Origin: Pseudomonas putida
GTDB lineage: Bacteria; Pseudomonadota; Gammaproteobacteria; Pseudomonadales; Pseudomonadaceae
DNA length: 64,000 bases
Assembly: GCA_029953615.1 (NCBI GenBank)
Contig: CP124529.1
Location: forward strand, 2,198,998 to 2,262,997
Direction of reading: 5' to 3'
Shown here: in pieces, positions 28,997 to 37,605 of the stretch
Layout: each line of letters begins with the position of its first letter
How positions within the stretch are numbered: position 1 is the first letter of the stretch
The notes under the pieces: generated by a model
Told to the model about the DNA's origin: nothing
Seen by the model: only the letters and a program-made list of their open reading frames with translations
Database searches by the model: none
Translations under genes and position numbers: made by a program

Positions 28997-30305
28997 TTGA
29001 ACCAGAACTGGCACGCGACCCTGATTCGCCACCTGCTGCTGCTGATCACCGTCTGCCTGATCGGCGGGCTGATCAGCGGTTACTATGGCTGGAGCCTGGC
29101 TATCGGCCTGGCGCTCTACCTGGGCTGGACCCTCAAGCAGCTGCTGCGTCTGCATGACTGGCTGCGCAACCACCAACCCGACGAAGCTCCGCCCGATGGC
29201 TACGGCCTGTGGGGCGAGGTGTTCGACAGCATCTACCACCTGCAACGCCGCGACCAGCGCGTACGCGGGCGCCTGCAGGCGGTGATCGATCGGGTGCAGG
29301 AGTCCACAGCCGCGCTGCGTGACGCAGTGATCATGCTCGACAGCGACGGCAACCTGGAATGGTGGAACCGCGCCGCCGAGACCCTGCTGGGCTTCAAGAC
29401 CCCGCAGGACGGCGGCCAGCAGGTGACCAACCTGGTGCGCCACCCGCGCTTCAAGGAATACTTCGAGGCAGGCAGCTATCTTGAACCGCTGGAAATCCCC
29501 TCGCCGATCAACGACCGCATGCGCGTGCAGCTGCACATCACTCGCTACGGCAACAACGAGCACCTGATGCTGGTGCGCGATGTAACCCGCATCCACCAGC
29601 TGGAGCAGATGCGCAAGGACTTCGTCGCCAACGTGTCCCACGAGCTGCGCACGCCGCTGACGGTGATCACCGGCTACCTGGAAACCCTGCTGGACAACGT
29701 CGAGGACGTGAACCCGCGCTGGAGCCGCGCCCTGCAGCAGATGAGCCAGCAAGGCTCGCGTATGCAGACGCTGCTCAACGACCTGTTGCTGTTGGCCAAG
29801 CTGGAGGCCACCGACTACCCGTCGGACAACCAGCCGGTAGCGGTCGATGCCTTGCTCGCCGCCATCAGGAACGACGCCCAGGCCCTGTCCGGGCCGCGCA
29901 ACCAGCGCATCACCCTGGAAGCCGCACCCGGCGTGCAGTTGAAGGGCAGCGAGTCGGAGCTGCGCAGTGCCCTTTTCCAACCTGGTGTTCAACGCGGTCA
30001 AGTACACCCAGGATGAAGGCAGCATCCGTATCCGCTGGTGGGCCGATGCCCAGGGCGCGCACCTGTCGGTGCAGGACTCGGGGGTGGGCATCGATGCCAA
30101 GCACCTGCCACGCCTGACCGAGCGCTTTTACCGGGTCGATTCCAGCCGTGCGTCGAATACCGGCGGCACCGGGCTGGGGCTGGCGATCGTCAAGCATGTG
30201 CTGATGCGCCACCGCGGCAAGTTGGAGATCAGCAGCGTGCCGGGGCATGGCAGTACCTTTACCTGTCACTTCGCGCCGGCACAATTGGCCAACGGCAAGG
30301 GTTGA
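28997..30305 (+). pseudogene. phoR: Phosphate sensor kinase PhoR, broken by a +1 frameshift
   Basis: PhoR phosphorylates PhoB when phosphate is scarce. The TTG start at 28997 (ribosome site AAGGA) begins MNQNWHATLIRHLLLLITV with two N-terminal membrane segments, a PAS-like region, and the H-box NVSHELRTPLTVI with His215. Near codon 325 the text reads gcccttttcc where gccttttcc is expected (one extra C, about 29970-29972). The frame then reads ALFQPGVQRGQVHPG and stops, giving 339 residues. The other frame carries the missing part: FSNLVFNAVKYTQDEG (N box), DSGVGID, RFYRVDSSR and GLGLAIVKHVL (G boxes). The product as written lacks the ATP-binding domain and could not act as a kinase. Removing one base gives about 435 residues, a normal length. 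Confidence 0.92.
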
Positions 30306-30310
30306 GATCG

Positions 30311-30354
30311 GGGCTGCTGCGCAGCCCTTCGCGGGCACGCCCGCTCCCACAGGG
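30311..30354. repeat. Single REP element after phoR
   Basis: One REP core ('ttcgcgggcacgcccgctccc') without a facing partner, preceded by 'ggggctgctgcgcagccc', which folds on itself. Unpaired REPs are rare in this window; most come as facing pairs. Confidence 0.85.
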
Positions 30355-30413
30355 ACCGCAATAAGTCCGCCACACTTTGCTTTTGCGGCCCCAGCCGCTA
30401 CATTGAACCCCCT

Positions 30414-30440
30414 GTGCCAGCTAAAGCTGGCACTTTTTTT
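30414..30440 (+). terminator. Strong terminator just before the CorC-like gene
   Basis: A perfect 8-bp stem, GTGCCAGC-taaa-GCTGGCAC, is followed at once by seven T's, a textbook rho-independent terminator. It ends about 40 bases before the next start codon, close enough to act on that gene's own leader if a promoter lies just upstream (see findings). Confidence 0.93.
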
Positions 30441-30479
30441 CTCTCTATCTCGAAGACGGACCCCGTAAAAAGCCCCATC

Positions 30480-31820
30480 ATGGACCCTTCCCCTGGTATC
30501 AGCCTCACCTCGTTATTCGCCGATTTCGGCATGATCATCTTTGCCTTGCTCCTGGTGCTGCTCAACGGCTTCTTCGTTGCCGCCGAGTTCGCCATGGTCA
30601 AGCTGCGCGCCACCCGCGTCGAGTCCATCGCCGAGCTGCACGGCTGGCGTGGCAGCATCCTGCGCAAGGTACACAACCAGCTCGACGCCTACCTGTCGGC
30701 CTGCCAGTTGGGCATCACCCTCGCCTCGCTGGGCCTGGGCTGGGTCGGTGAACCGGCATTCGCCCACCTGCTCGAACCGCTGCTGGCATACCTGGGCGTG
30801 GACACGCCCGAGCTGATCAAGGCCATCTCGTTCTTCGTCGCCTTCTTTGTCATCTCGTACCTGCACATCGTGGTTGGCGAGCTGGCGCCCAAGTCCTGGG
30901 CCATCCGTAAGCCCGAACTGCTGTCGCTGTGGACTGCAGTGCCGCTGTACCTGTTCTACTGGGTGATGTACCCGGCCATCTACCTGCTCAATGCCAGTGC
31001 GAACACTATCCTGCGCATTGCCGGCCAGGGCGAGCCCGGCCCGCATCACGAACACCACTACAGCCGTGAAGAGCTCAAGCTGATCCTGCACTCCAGCCGT
31101 GGCCAGGACCCGAGCGACCAGGGCATGCGTGTACTGGCTTCGGCCGTGGAAATGGGCGAGCTGGAGGTGGTCGACTGGGCCAACTCACGCGAGGACATGG
31201 TCAGCATCGACGCCCATGCACCGCTGAAGCAGATCCTGGCCCTGGTACGCCGCCACAAGTTCAGCCGCTACCCGGTGTACGACGCCGAGCGCGAGGAGTT
31301 CACCGGCCTGCTGCACATCAAGGACCTGCTGCTGGAGCTGGCCGAACTCGAGCACCTGCCCGAAACCATCGACCTGGACGACCTGGCCCGGCCGCTGGAA
31401 CGCGTGTCGCGGCACATGCCCCTGGCGCAATTGCTGGAGCAGTTCCGTAAAGGCGGCGCGCACTTCGTGCTGGTGGAGGAAGCCGATGGCAAGGTGATTG
31501 GCTACCTGACCATGGAAGACGTACTGGAAGTACTGGTGGGCGACATCCAGGACGAACACCGCAAGACCGAGCGCGGCATCCTCGCCTATCAGCCAGGCAA
31601 GCTGCTGGTGCGTGGCGACACGCCGCTGTTCAAGGTCGAGCGCCTGCTGGGCGTCGACCTTGACCACATCGAGGCGGAAACGCTGGCCGGCCTGGTCTAC
31701 GAGACGCTCAAGCGCGTGCCAGAAGAAGAGGAAGTGCTGGAGGTCGAAGGGCTGCGCATCATCATCAAGAAGATGAAAGGGCCGAAGATCGTGTTGGCCA
31801 AGGTGCTCAAGCTGGATTAA
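30480..31820 (+). CDS. CNNM/CorC-type transport-associated protein (hemolysin family)
   Basis: The 446-residue protein has an N-terminal CNNM (DUF21) membrane domain with about four helices (residues 8-210). It includes LLVLLNGFFVAAEFAMVKLRATR near the start, paired CBS domains (EDMVSIDAHAPLKQILALVRRHKFSRYPVYD and MPLAQLLEQFRKGGAHFVLVEEADG), and a C-terminal CorC/HlyC domain. Relatives take part in magnesium/cobalt handling, so an ion transport role is plausible. The ATG at 30480 fits the family; the frame from 30414 runs through the terminator hairpin and is rejected. Confidence 0.9.
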   Translation: MDPSPGISLTSLFADFGMIIFALLLVLLNGFFVAAEFAMVKLRATRVESIAELHGWRGSILRKVHNQLDAYLSACQLGITLASLGLGWVGEPAFAHLLEPLLAYLGVDTPELIKAISFFVAFFVISYLHIVVGELAPKSWAIRKPELLSLWTAVPLYLFYWVMYPAIYLLNASANTILRIAGQGEPGPHHEHHYSREELKLILHSSRGQDPSDQGMRVLASAVEMGELEVVDWANSREDMVSIDAHAPLKQILALVRRHKFSRYPVYDAEREEFTGLLHIKDLLLELAELEHLPETIDLDDLARPLERVSRHMPLAQLLEQFRKGGAHFVLVEEADGKVIGYLTMEDVLEVLVGDIQDEHRKTERGILAYQPGKLLVRGDTPLFKVERLLGVDLDHIEAETLAGLVYETLKRVPEEEEVLEVEGLRIIIKKMKGPKIVLAKVLKLD

Positions 31821-31822
31821 GG

Positions 31823-31915
31823 GCTATTCGCGGGCTCGCCCGCTCCCACAGGTGATGTGCAAGACCCAAGGCCGATGTAATCCTGTGGGAGCGGGCATGC
31901 CCGCGAAGAGGCCGG
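31823..31915. repeat. REP pair, P. putida type
   Basis: Facing copies of 'attcgcgggctcgcccgctcccaca' and its complement lie between the convergent CorC-like and M23 peptidase genes. Confidence 0.92.
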
Positions 31916-31921
31916 CACTGA

Positions 31922-32818
31922 TCATGGATTACCCGCGGTAAAGTCAGGCAACCCGCTGATCGGCCTGTCGAACCGATAAGGTATCGATTCCAGCGCCAAC
32001 CCCACATTGCGCTGCACCACGAAATGCAGGTGCGGCCCGGTGCTGTTGCCGGTATTGCCCGACTTGGCCAGCATCTGCCCCTGCCGCACCCGTTGCCCCT
32101 CCGCCACCACGACCGAACCGCGCATCAGGTGAAGGTACACGCCCATGGTGCCGTCCGGGTGCAGGACCCTGACGAAATTGCCCGACGGGTTGGGGCCGCG
32201 CCCACTCTGGCTGTTCTCCGTTTTCACCACCACCCCCTCCCGCGCCGCGATGATGGTGGTGCCTTCGGGCATGGCGATATCCATGGCATATCGCCCCTTG
32301 GGCCCAAAATGGCTGATTCGGCCATTGGGCCCTTGGGTCACGCGGAATGGCCCACCAATCCAGGGGAATGCATAGCGGAAGCCCTGGGGCCGCTTGCCGG
32401 GGTCGCCCATGGCCTGCAGCAGGGTCGAGCGGTAGTTCAGCAGCATCCCGGGCCGCCCCCTGAGCACGCTGAGCATTTGCGTGGTGCGCGGCGGCAGCAC
32501 CCGGCGGACGATACGCGGTGCGTTGCCGCCTTGGGCGTTCACCAGGTTGTCCAGGCGCAACTCCACCTCCACCGGCACATGCAGCTGGTTGCGGGCCGAA
32601 AAGCTCACGCCGCCGTTGAAGGTAATCGCGTTCAGCAGCACCTGGCCTTCGGGCACTTCGACCATGGGTACGCGCTGCACAAAGGTTTTGGCACCGGGGC
32701 CGGGCCGGTCGGAATAGGAGGTTACCCGGCCATCATCGGTAATCTCGTAGATGGTCATGCCCAGGCTCGACGCCGAGGCCATGAGCAATGCACAGAACAG
32801 CAGCAGGCGCGCGGGCAT
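31922..32818 (-). CDS. M23 family metallopeptidase, secreted
   Basis: The 298-residue protein has a signal peptide (MPARLLLFCALLMASASSLG), an N-terminal beta-rich domain, and a C-terminal LytM/M23 peptidase domain. ISHFGPKGRYAMDIAMPEGTTIIAAREGVVV (His and Asp zinc ligands, about 168-198) and STGPHLHFVVQRN near 261-273 (HxH) supply the metal site. Such enzymes cut peptidoglycan cross-links or regulate amidases. It is a lone gene convergent with the CorC-like gene. Confidence 0.9.
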   Translation of the reverse strand: MPARLLLFCALLMASASSLGMTIYEITDDGRVTSYSDRPGPGAKTFVQRVPMVEVPEGQVLLNAITFNGGVSFSARNQLHVPVEVELRLDNLVNAQGGNAPRIVRRVLPPRTTQMLSVLRGRPGMLLNYRSTLLQAMGDPGKRPQGFRYAFPWIGGPFRVTQGPNGRISHFGPKGRYAMDIAMPEGTTIIAAREGVVVKTENSQSGRGPNPSGNFVRVLHPDGTMGVYLHLMRGSVVVAEGQRVRQGQMLAKSGNTGNSTGPHLHFVVQRNVGLALESIPYRFDRPISGLPDFTAGNP

Positions 32819-32910
32819 GATAGTGGCTTTTTGACAGTTATGATTTGTCGAAGCCTAGCAGCGGGTTTGCTGGCGGGTATTGCAGTTGGTCGGATGGCGT
32901 CAGCAGGACT

Positions 32911-33005
32911 GGCCTCATCGCCGGCAAGCCAGCTCCCACAGGAAATGCACAAGGCCCTGGGTTGGCGCTGTACCTGTGGGAGCTGGCTTGCCGGCGATGA
33001 GGCCA
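32911..33005. repeat. REP pair, 'ccggcaagccagctcccaca' variant
   Basis: Same variant as 27606-27700, with arms 'catcgccggcaagccagctc' and 'gagctggcttgccggcgatg'. It lies between the M23 gene's upstream region and the response regulator's 3' end. Confidence 0.9.
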
Positions 33006-33016
33006 GCAGCCGTTAA

Positions 33017-33907
33017 TCAGGCGCCGGGGGTGAAGTGCTTCTGCGCCGTCCCGCGGGCAATCAGCCGCGACAGGTAGTCGAGTTTCTGGGCATCCTGGTC
33101 GACGAACTTGAAGGTCAGTTGCAACCAGTCACTGTCAGGCTTGGGTTCCAGTGCCGCGATGGCATGCAGGTAGCCGTTCAGGCGCGCGACCTCGGCATTC
33201 TCGCCCTGTTCCAGGTCCAGCACCGCGCCCTCCAGCACCTGCGGCAGCGCTTCGCCACGGCGCACCACCAGCAGGGCCTCTTTCAGACTCAGTGCCTTGA
33301 TCACGCACGCCTGCATGCCGCTGGCCAGGCGCAACTGGCCCTGGCCACGACCGGTCGGCGCAGGAGTGGCGGGCCGAGGGGCGCTGGCCACTGGCCTGGC
33401 GGGTACAGGTGCCGGCGCCGCGACCTTCACTGCCTCAGGCTTGCCAGCTGTCAGCGCGTTCAGCGAGTCATTGGCGAACGCCGAATTGATCCGCGCCGGG
33501 CCGCTGGCCATCAGGCTGTCGAGCTTGCCGATCTTGGTCAGGGCCTTTTTCACCTTGGTCAGCAACTGCTCGTTGGTGAATGGCTTGCCGACAAAATCGG
33601 AAACCCCCGCCTGGATCGCCTGGATGACGTTTTCCTTGTCACCACGGCTGGTCACCATGATGAACTGCAGGTTCTTCAACGCAGGCTGCTGACGGCACCA
33701 GGTAAGCAGTTCCAGGCCGGACATTTCCGGCATTTCCCAGTCGCACAGGACCAGGTCGAACGCTTCCTTGCCCAGCATGGCCATGGCCTTGCGACCGTTG
33801 ACGGCGTCGTCGATGGTCATGCCCGGGAAGGCATTGCGCAGGCATTTGCGGACCAGGTCGCGGATAAACGGGGCGTCATCCACGACCAGCACATTCACTT
33901 TACTCAT
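33017..33907 (-). CDS. CheY-like response regulator with an uncharacterised C-terminal domain
   Basis: The 296-residue protein opens with a receiver domain (VNVLVVDDAPFIRDLVRKCLRNAFPG; phospho-acceptor Asp in LVLCDWEMPEMSG, about residue 56; Lys in FVGKPFTNEQLL near 108). A flexible Ala/Pro-rich linker follows (about 165-195, APAPVPARPVASAPRPATPAP), then a C-terminal domain of about 100 residues that resembles PilZ-like folds only weakly. No histidine kinase gene is adjacent. Its partner and output are unknown. It is on the same strand as phoU, but a terminator separates them. Confidence 0.8.
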   Translation of the reverse strand: MSKVNVLVVDDAPFIRDLVRKCLRNAFPGMTIDDAVNGRKAMAMLGKEAFDLVLCDWEMPEMSGLELLTWCRQQPALKNLQFIMVTSRGDKENVIQAIQAGVSDFVGKPFTNEQLLTKVKKALTKIGKLDSLMASGPARINSAFANDSLNALTAGKPEAVKVAAPAPVPARPVASAPRPATPAPTGRGQGQLRLASGMQACVIKALSLKEALLVVRRGEALPQVLEGAVLDLEQGENAEVARLNGYLHAIAALEPKPDSDWLQLTFKFVDQDAQKLDYLSRLIARGTAQKHFTPGA

Positions 33908-34031
33908 CGATACTCCTTCTGAATCCCGACTAGCCTACCGCCGAATAATGGCCACTTGCTACAACCTGGTCACGCCGGGACTTCTTCATATCGTTCGCGG
34001 GTGCCTGCCGGCTCCCCGACCGCAAACGAAA

Positions 34032-34052
34032 ACGCCCGGCCGAGGCCGGGCG
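34032..34052 (-). terminator. Terminator downstream of phoU
   Basis: A GC stem with short loop (CGCCCGGCC-ga-GGCCGGGCG) lies about 20 bases beyond the phoU stop on the minus strand, preceded there by a short A-rich stretch on the plus strand ('aaacgaaaa') that gives a U-rich tail in the transcript. Confidence 0.75.
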
Positions 34053-34071
34053 TCGATGCTCGGGAGCAACC

Positions 34072-34842
34072 TTACTTATCGTCAGGTTCAGCCGGAACAT
34101 TAGCGTTTTCGCCTTCGACGACAGCAGTGCCCTGCACTTCTGCCGTCATGCGCTTGAGACCCATATGCCGCACGTCGGTGCCGCGCACCAGGTAGATCAC
34201 CAGCTCGGAAATGTTGCGTGCATGGTCGCCGATGCGCTCCAGCGAACGCAGGACCCAGATCACGCTCAGTACCCGCGAAATCGAACGCGGGTCTTCCATC
34301 ATGTAGGTCACCAGCTCACGCAGGGCGGTCTTGTACTCGCGGTCGATGGTCTTGTCGTACTGGGCCACCGACAGTGCCAGGTCGGCGTCAAAGCGGGCAA
34401 AGGCGTCCAGCGCGTCGCGGACCATGTTGCGTACCTGGTCACCGATGTGGCGCACCTCGACGTAGCCGCGTGGCGACTCGCCTTCCTCGCACAGCTGGAT
34501 GGCACGGCGGGCGATTTTGGTCGACTCGTCACCGATGCGCTCCAGGTCGATCACCGACTTGGAGATGCTGATGATCAGGCGCAGGTCGGAGGCCGCCGGC
34601 TGACGGCGGGCGAGGATGCGCAGGCACTCCTCGTCGATGTTGCGCTCCATCTGGTTGATCTGCTCGTCGACTTCGCGCACTTGCTGGGCCAGGCCCGAGT
34701 CGGCTTCGATCAGCGCGGTGACTGCGTCATTGACCTGCTTTTCGACCAGGCCCCCCATGGCCAGCAGGTGGCTACGCACCTCTTCGAGCTCGGCGTTGAA
34801 CTGCTGGGAAATGTGATGGGTAAGGCTTTCTTTGTTGATCAT
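34072..34842 (-). CDS. phoU: Phosphate signalling regulator PhoU
   Basis: PhoU links the Pst transporter to PhoR and keeps the Pho regulon off when phosphate is plentiful. The 256-residue all-helical protein has the two PhoU repeats, each with the metal-binding pattern (MERNIDEECLRILARRQPAASDLRLI and YMMEDPRSISRVLSVIWVLRSLERIGDHARNISE). It starts at MINKESLTHHIS (34842). A REP pair lies between it and pstB, so phoU may be expressed partly apart from pstBACS. Confidence 0.96.
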   Translation of the reverse strand: MINKESLTHHISQQFNAELEEVRSHLLAMGGLVEKQVNDAVTALIEADSGLAQQVREVDEQINQMERNIDEECLRILARRQPAASDLRLIISISKSVIDLERIGDESTKIARRAIQLCEEGESPRGYVEVRHIGDQVRNMVRDALDAFARFDADLALSVAQYDKTIDREYKTALRELVTYMMEDPRSISRVLSVIWVLRSLERIGDHARNISELVIYLVRGTDVRHMGLKRMTAEVQGTAVVEGENANVPAEPDDK

Positions 34843-34896
34843 CGTTCGCTCCGCGAAGCAGCTGCAAGCTTCAAGTAATTCGTCTCGTTCCCTGGC

Positions 34897-34985
34897 CTGT
34901 GGGAGCGGGTTTAACTGCGAACACCGGCAAAGCCGGTGCCATACACCGCGGCGCCTGATTCGCGGGTGAAACCCCGCTCCCACAG
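34897..34985. repeat. REP pair between pstB and phoU
   Basis: Facing arms 'ctgtgggagcggg' and 'ccgctcccacag' flank 'aacaccggcaaagccggtgccatacaccgcg', the same spacer phrase as in 23461-23548. It sits inside the pst-phoU gene set, a position where REPs commonly tune downstream mRNA levels. Confidence 0.9.
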
Positions 34986-35012
34986 AGGCCCAGGGGTAGA
35001 TTGCAAAGCGGC

Positions 35013-35846
35013 TTAGCCGTAGCGACCGGTGATGTAGTCTTCGGTCTGCTTCTTCGCCGGGTTGGTGAACAGGGTGTCGGTATCCCCGAATTCGATCAGT
35101 TTGCCCATGTACATGAAGGCGGTGTAGTCGGAAACACGGGCCGCCTGCTGCATGTTGTGGGTAACGATGACGATGGTGTACTTGGATTTCAATTCGTAGA
35201 TCAGTTCCTCGACTTTCAGGGTCGAGATCGGGTCCAGTGCCGAGCACGGTTCGTCTAGCAGCAGCACTTCCGGCTCCACGGCGATGGTGCGGGCAATGAC
35301 CAGACGCTGCTGCTGGCCACCGGACAGGCCCAGTGCCGAGTCGTGCAGGCGGTCCTTGACCTCGTCCCACAGAGCTGCGCCCTTCAGCGCCCACTCGACC
35401 GCTTCGTCAAGCACACGCTTCTTGTTGATGCCCTGGATGCGCAGGCCGTAGACCACGTTTTCGTAGATGGTCTTGGGGAACGGGTTGGGCTTCTGGAACA
35501 CCATGCCCACACGGCGGCGCAGCTCGGCCACGTCTTCGCCCTTGCGATAGATGTTGTTGCCGTACAGATTGATGGCGCCTTCCACGCGGCAGCCGTCAAC
35601 CAGGTCGTTCATGCGGTTGAAGGTGCGCAGCAGGGTCGACTTGCCACAGCCGGACGGGCCGATAAAGGCGGTCACGCGCTGCTTGGGGATGTTCATCTGC
35701 ACGTCGAACAGCGCTTGCTTGTCACCGTAGAACAGGCTCAGGCCCGGAACTTCGATGGCTACGGTTTCTTCGGCCAGGCGCAGGCTCTGCTTGTCGCGGC
35801 CCAAGGCAGACATGTCGATGCCGTGGGCGTGGGATTCTTGCTGCAT
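35013..35846 (-). CDS. pstB: Phosphate ABC transporter ATP-binding protein PstB
   Basis: PstB powers high-affinity phosphate import. The 277-residue ATPase has Walker [10 protein letters not shown] near residue 67, the Q-loop region [10 protein letters not shown], signature [13 protein letters not shown] and Walker [15 protein letters not shown] start at MQQESHAHG (35846), which has GGAG six bases upstream; the earlier in-frame ATG at 35858 has none. It is the third gene from pstS on the minus strand, after pstC and pstA. Confidence 0.97.
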   Translation of the reverse strand: MQQESHAHGIDMSALGRDKQSLRLAEETVAIEVPGLSLFYGDKQALFDVQMNIPKQRVTAFIGPSGCGKSTLLRTFNRMNDLVDGCRVEGAINLYGNNIYRKGEDVAELRRRVGMVFQKPNPFPKTIYENVVYGLRIQGINKKRVLDEAVEWALKGAALWDEVKDRLHDSALGLSGGQQQRLVIARTIAVEPEVLLLDEPCSALDPISTLKVEELIYELKSKYTIVIVTHNMQQAARVSDYTAFMYMGKLIEFGDTDTLFTNPAKKQTEDYITGRYG

Positions 35847-35917
35847 GGTCAACTCCATACGCTAACAATTCGTTTCAAAGGGCCGCCCGTTCGCGAGCGG
35901 CGCGCTTGCAATCAGGA

Positions 35918-37588
35918 TCAGCTGTCGAGGGCCTTGTACTTCTCGCGCAGGTGGTTACGGATCCACACGGCCGAGAGGTTGAGGGCCGCGATCACCAGCA
36001 CCAGCAGCAACGCCGTGGCATATACCAGCGGTCGCGCGGCTTCGACGTTGGGGCTCTGGAAGCCGACGTCATAGATGTGGAAGCCCAGGTGCATGATCTT
36101 CTGGTCCAGGTGCAGGTACGGGTAGTTACCATCCACCGGCAGCGACGGCGCCAGCTTCACCACGCCTACCAGCATCAGCGGCGCCACTTCGCCGGCGGCG
36201 CGGGCCACGGCGAGAATCATGCCGGTCATCATCGCCGGGCTGGCCATCGGCAAAACGATCTTCCACAGGGTCTCGGCCTTGGTCGCCCCCAGCGCCAGCG
36301 AGCCTTCGCGCACGGTGCGCGGGATACGCGCCAGGCCTTCCTCGGTGGCCACGATCACCACCGGCACGGCCAGCAGCGCCAGGGTCAGCGATGCCCACAG
36401 CAGGCCAGGGGTACCCAGGGTTGGCGCCGGCAGTGCTTCGGGGAAGAACAGCCGGTCGATCGAGCCACCCAGCACGTAGACGAAGAAGCCCAGGCCGAAC
36501 ACGCCATAGACGATCGCCGGTACCCCGGCCAGGTTGTTCACCGCGATGCGGATCAGGCGGGTCACCGGGCCCTGCCTGGCGTATTCGCGCAGGTACACGG
36601 CAGCCAGCACACCGAACGGAGTGACGATTACGGCCATGATCAGGGTCATCATCACGGTACCGAAGATGGCCGGGAAGATACCGCCCTCGGTGTTGGCTTC
36701 ACGTGGGTCGTCGCTAAGGAACTCCCAGACCTTGGTGAAGTAGGTGCCCAGCTTGGTAACGCCCGACATGGCGTTCGGCTGGATGGCGTGCACCACCTTG
36801 CTGAGGTTGATTTCCACTTCGCGGCCGTCACCATCGCGAGCCACCAGGCTGTCGCGGGCGAAGGCCTGGTGCAGGCCGGTCAGGCGGTCTTCGATGGCCT
36901 TGTAGCGGCTGTTCAGCTCGGCGCGCTCGGCGTCCAAGTCGGCCTGGGCGGCGGCGTCCAGCTTGCCCTCCAGCTCCAGCTTGCGCGCCTGCAGACGCAG
37001 GCGCTCGAGGCCGTGGTTGATGGCACCGATGTCTTTCTTCTCGAGGCCTTGCAGTTCGCTGTTGAGCTGGTTGGCACGCTTGAGACGGGCCTGAAGCTCG
37101 TTCCAGGCGGCAGCGCCTTCGGCGACCACACGGCCCTCTTCCTTGACGCTGACCAGGTAACCGTAGAAGTTGCCCCACTCCCGGCGCTCCAGGGCGATCA
37201 GATCGGTCGGGTGCTTTTCGTCGACCAGCCAGTCGCCGACCACCCAGGTGAAGTCGCTACCATTGAGGTCACGGTTGCCCACCTTGATCAGCTCGCGGGT
37301 CATGAACTCCGGGCCCTGGTCAGGCACTGGCAGGCCGGCGCCCTTGAGGCGGGCGCGGGGTACCTCTTCCTTTTGCACCACTTCGCCAATGACAACGTGA
37401 TCGGCCTGGCCCGGCACCTTGTAGGTGGCCTGGACAAGATCGGCCGGCCAGAAGTGGCCCAGGCCGCGCACGGCAATCACCGCCAGCAGGCCAACGGTCA
37501 TGATCACTGCCATGGCCACCGCGCCGCCGCTCATCCAGACGCCTGGGGCGCCGCTCTTGAACCAGCCTTTGAGGGAATCCTTTTTCAC
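35918..37588 (-). CDS. pstA: Phosphate ABC transporter permease PstA, long form
   Basis: PstA is one of two membrane subunits of the Pst importer. At 556 residues it is much longer than E. coli PstA (about 296). After the first membrane helix there is a large inserted region, about residues 60-260, with charged, heptad-like sequence (LQARLKRANQLNSELQGLEKKDIGAINHGLERLRLQARKLELEGKLDAAAQADLDAER), which looks like a periplasmic coiled coil. The C-terminal permease part has about six helices and the EAA-like motif (SLALGATKAETLWKIVLPMA). Pseudomonads commonly have the long form. Confidence 0.93.
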   Translation of the reverse strand: MKKDSLKGWFKSGAPGVWMSGGAVAMAVIMTVGLLAVIAVRGLGHFWPADLVQATYKVPGQADHVVIGEVVQKEEVPRARLKGAGLPVPDQGPEFMTRELIKVGNRDLNGSDFTWVVGDWLVDEKHPTDLIALERREWGNFYGYLVSVKEEGRVVAEGAAAWNELQARLKRANQLNSELQGLEKKDIGAINHGLERLRLQARKLELEGKLDAAAQADLDAERAELNSRYKAIEDRLTGLHQAFARDSLVARDGDGREVEINLSKVVHAIQPNAMSGVTKLGTYFTKVWEFLSDDPREANTEGGIFPAIFGTVMMTLIMAVIVTPFGVLAAVYLREYARQGPVTRLIRIAVNNLAGVPAIVYGVFGLGFFVYVLGGSIDRLFFPEALPAPTLGTPGLLWASLTLALLAVPVVIVATEEGLARIPRTVREGSLALGATKAETLWKIVLPMASPAMMTGMILAVARAAGEVAPLMLVGVVKLAPSLPVDGNYPYLHLDQKIMHLGFHIYDVGFQSPNVEAARPLVYATALLLVLVIAALNLSAVWIRNHLREKYKALDS

Positions 37589-37605
37589 GGATCGCTACCT
37601 TTCTA

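Noticed and set aside
28220..30100. A 626-codon antisense frame over phoB-phoR
   Set aside because: It is an antisense shadow of the third-position GC pattern of phoB and phoR, with no start signal or domain.
30414..30480. A start at 30414 extending the CorC-like protein by 22 residues
   Set aside because: The extension is translated from the terminator hairpin and T-run; the family begins at the downstream ATG.
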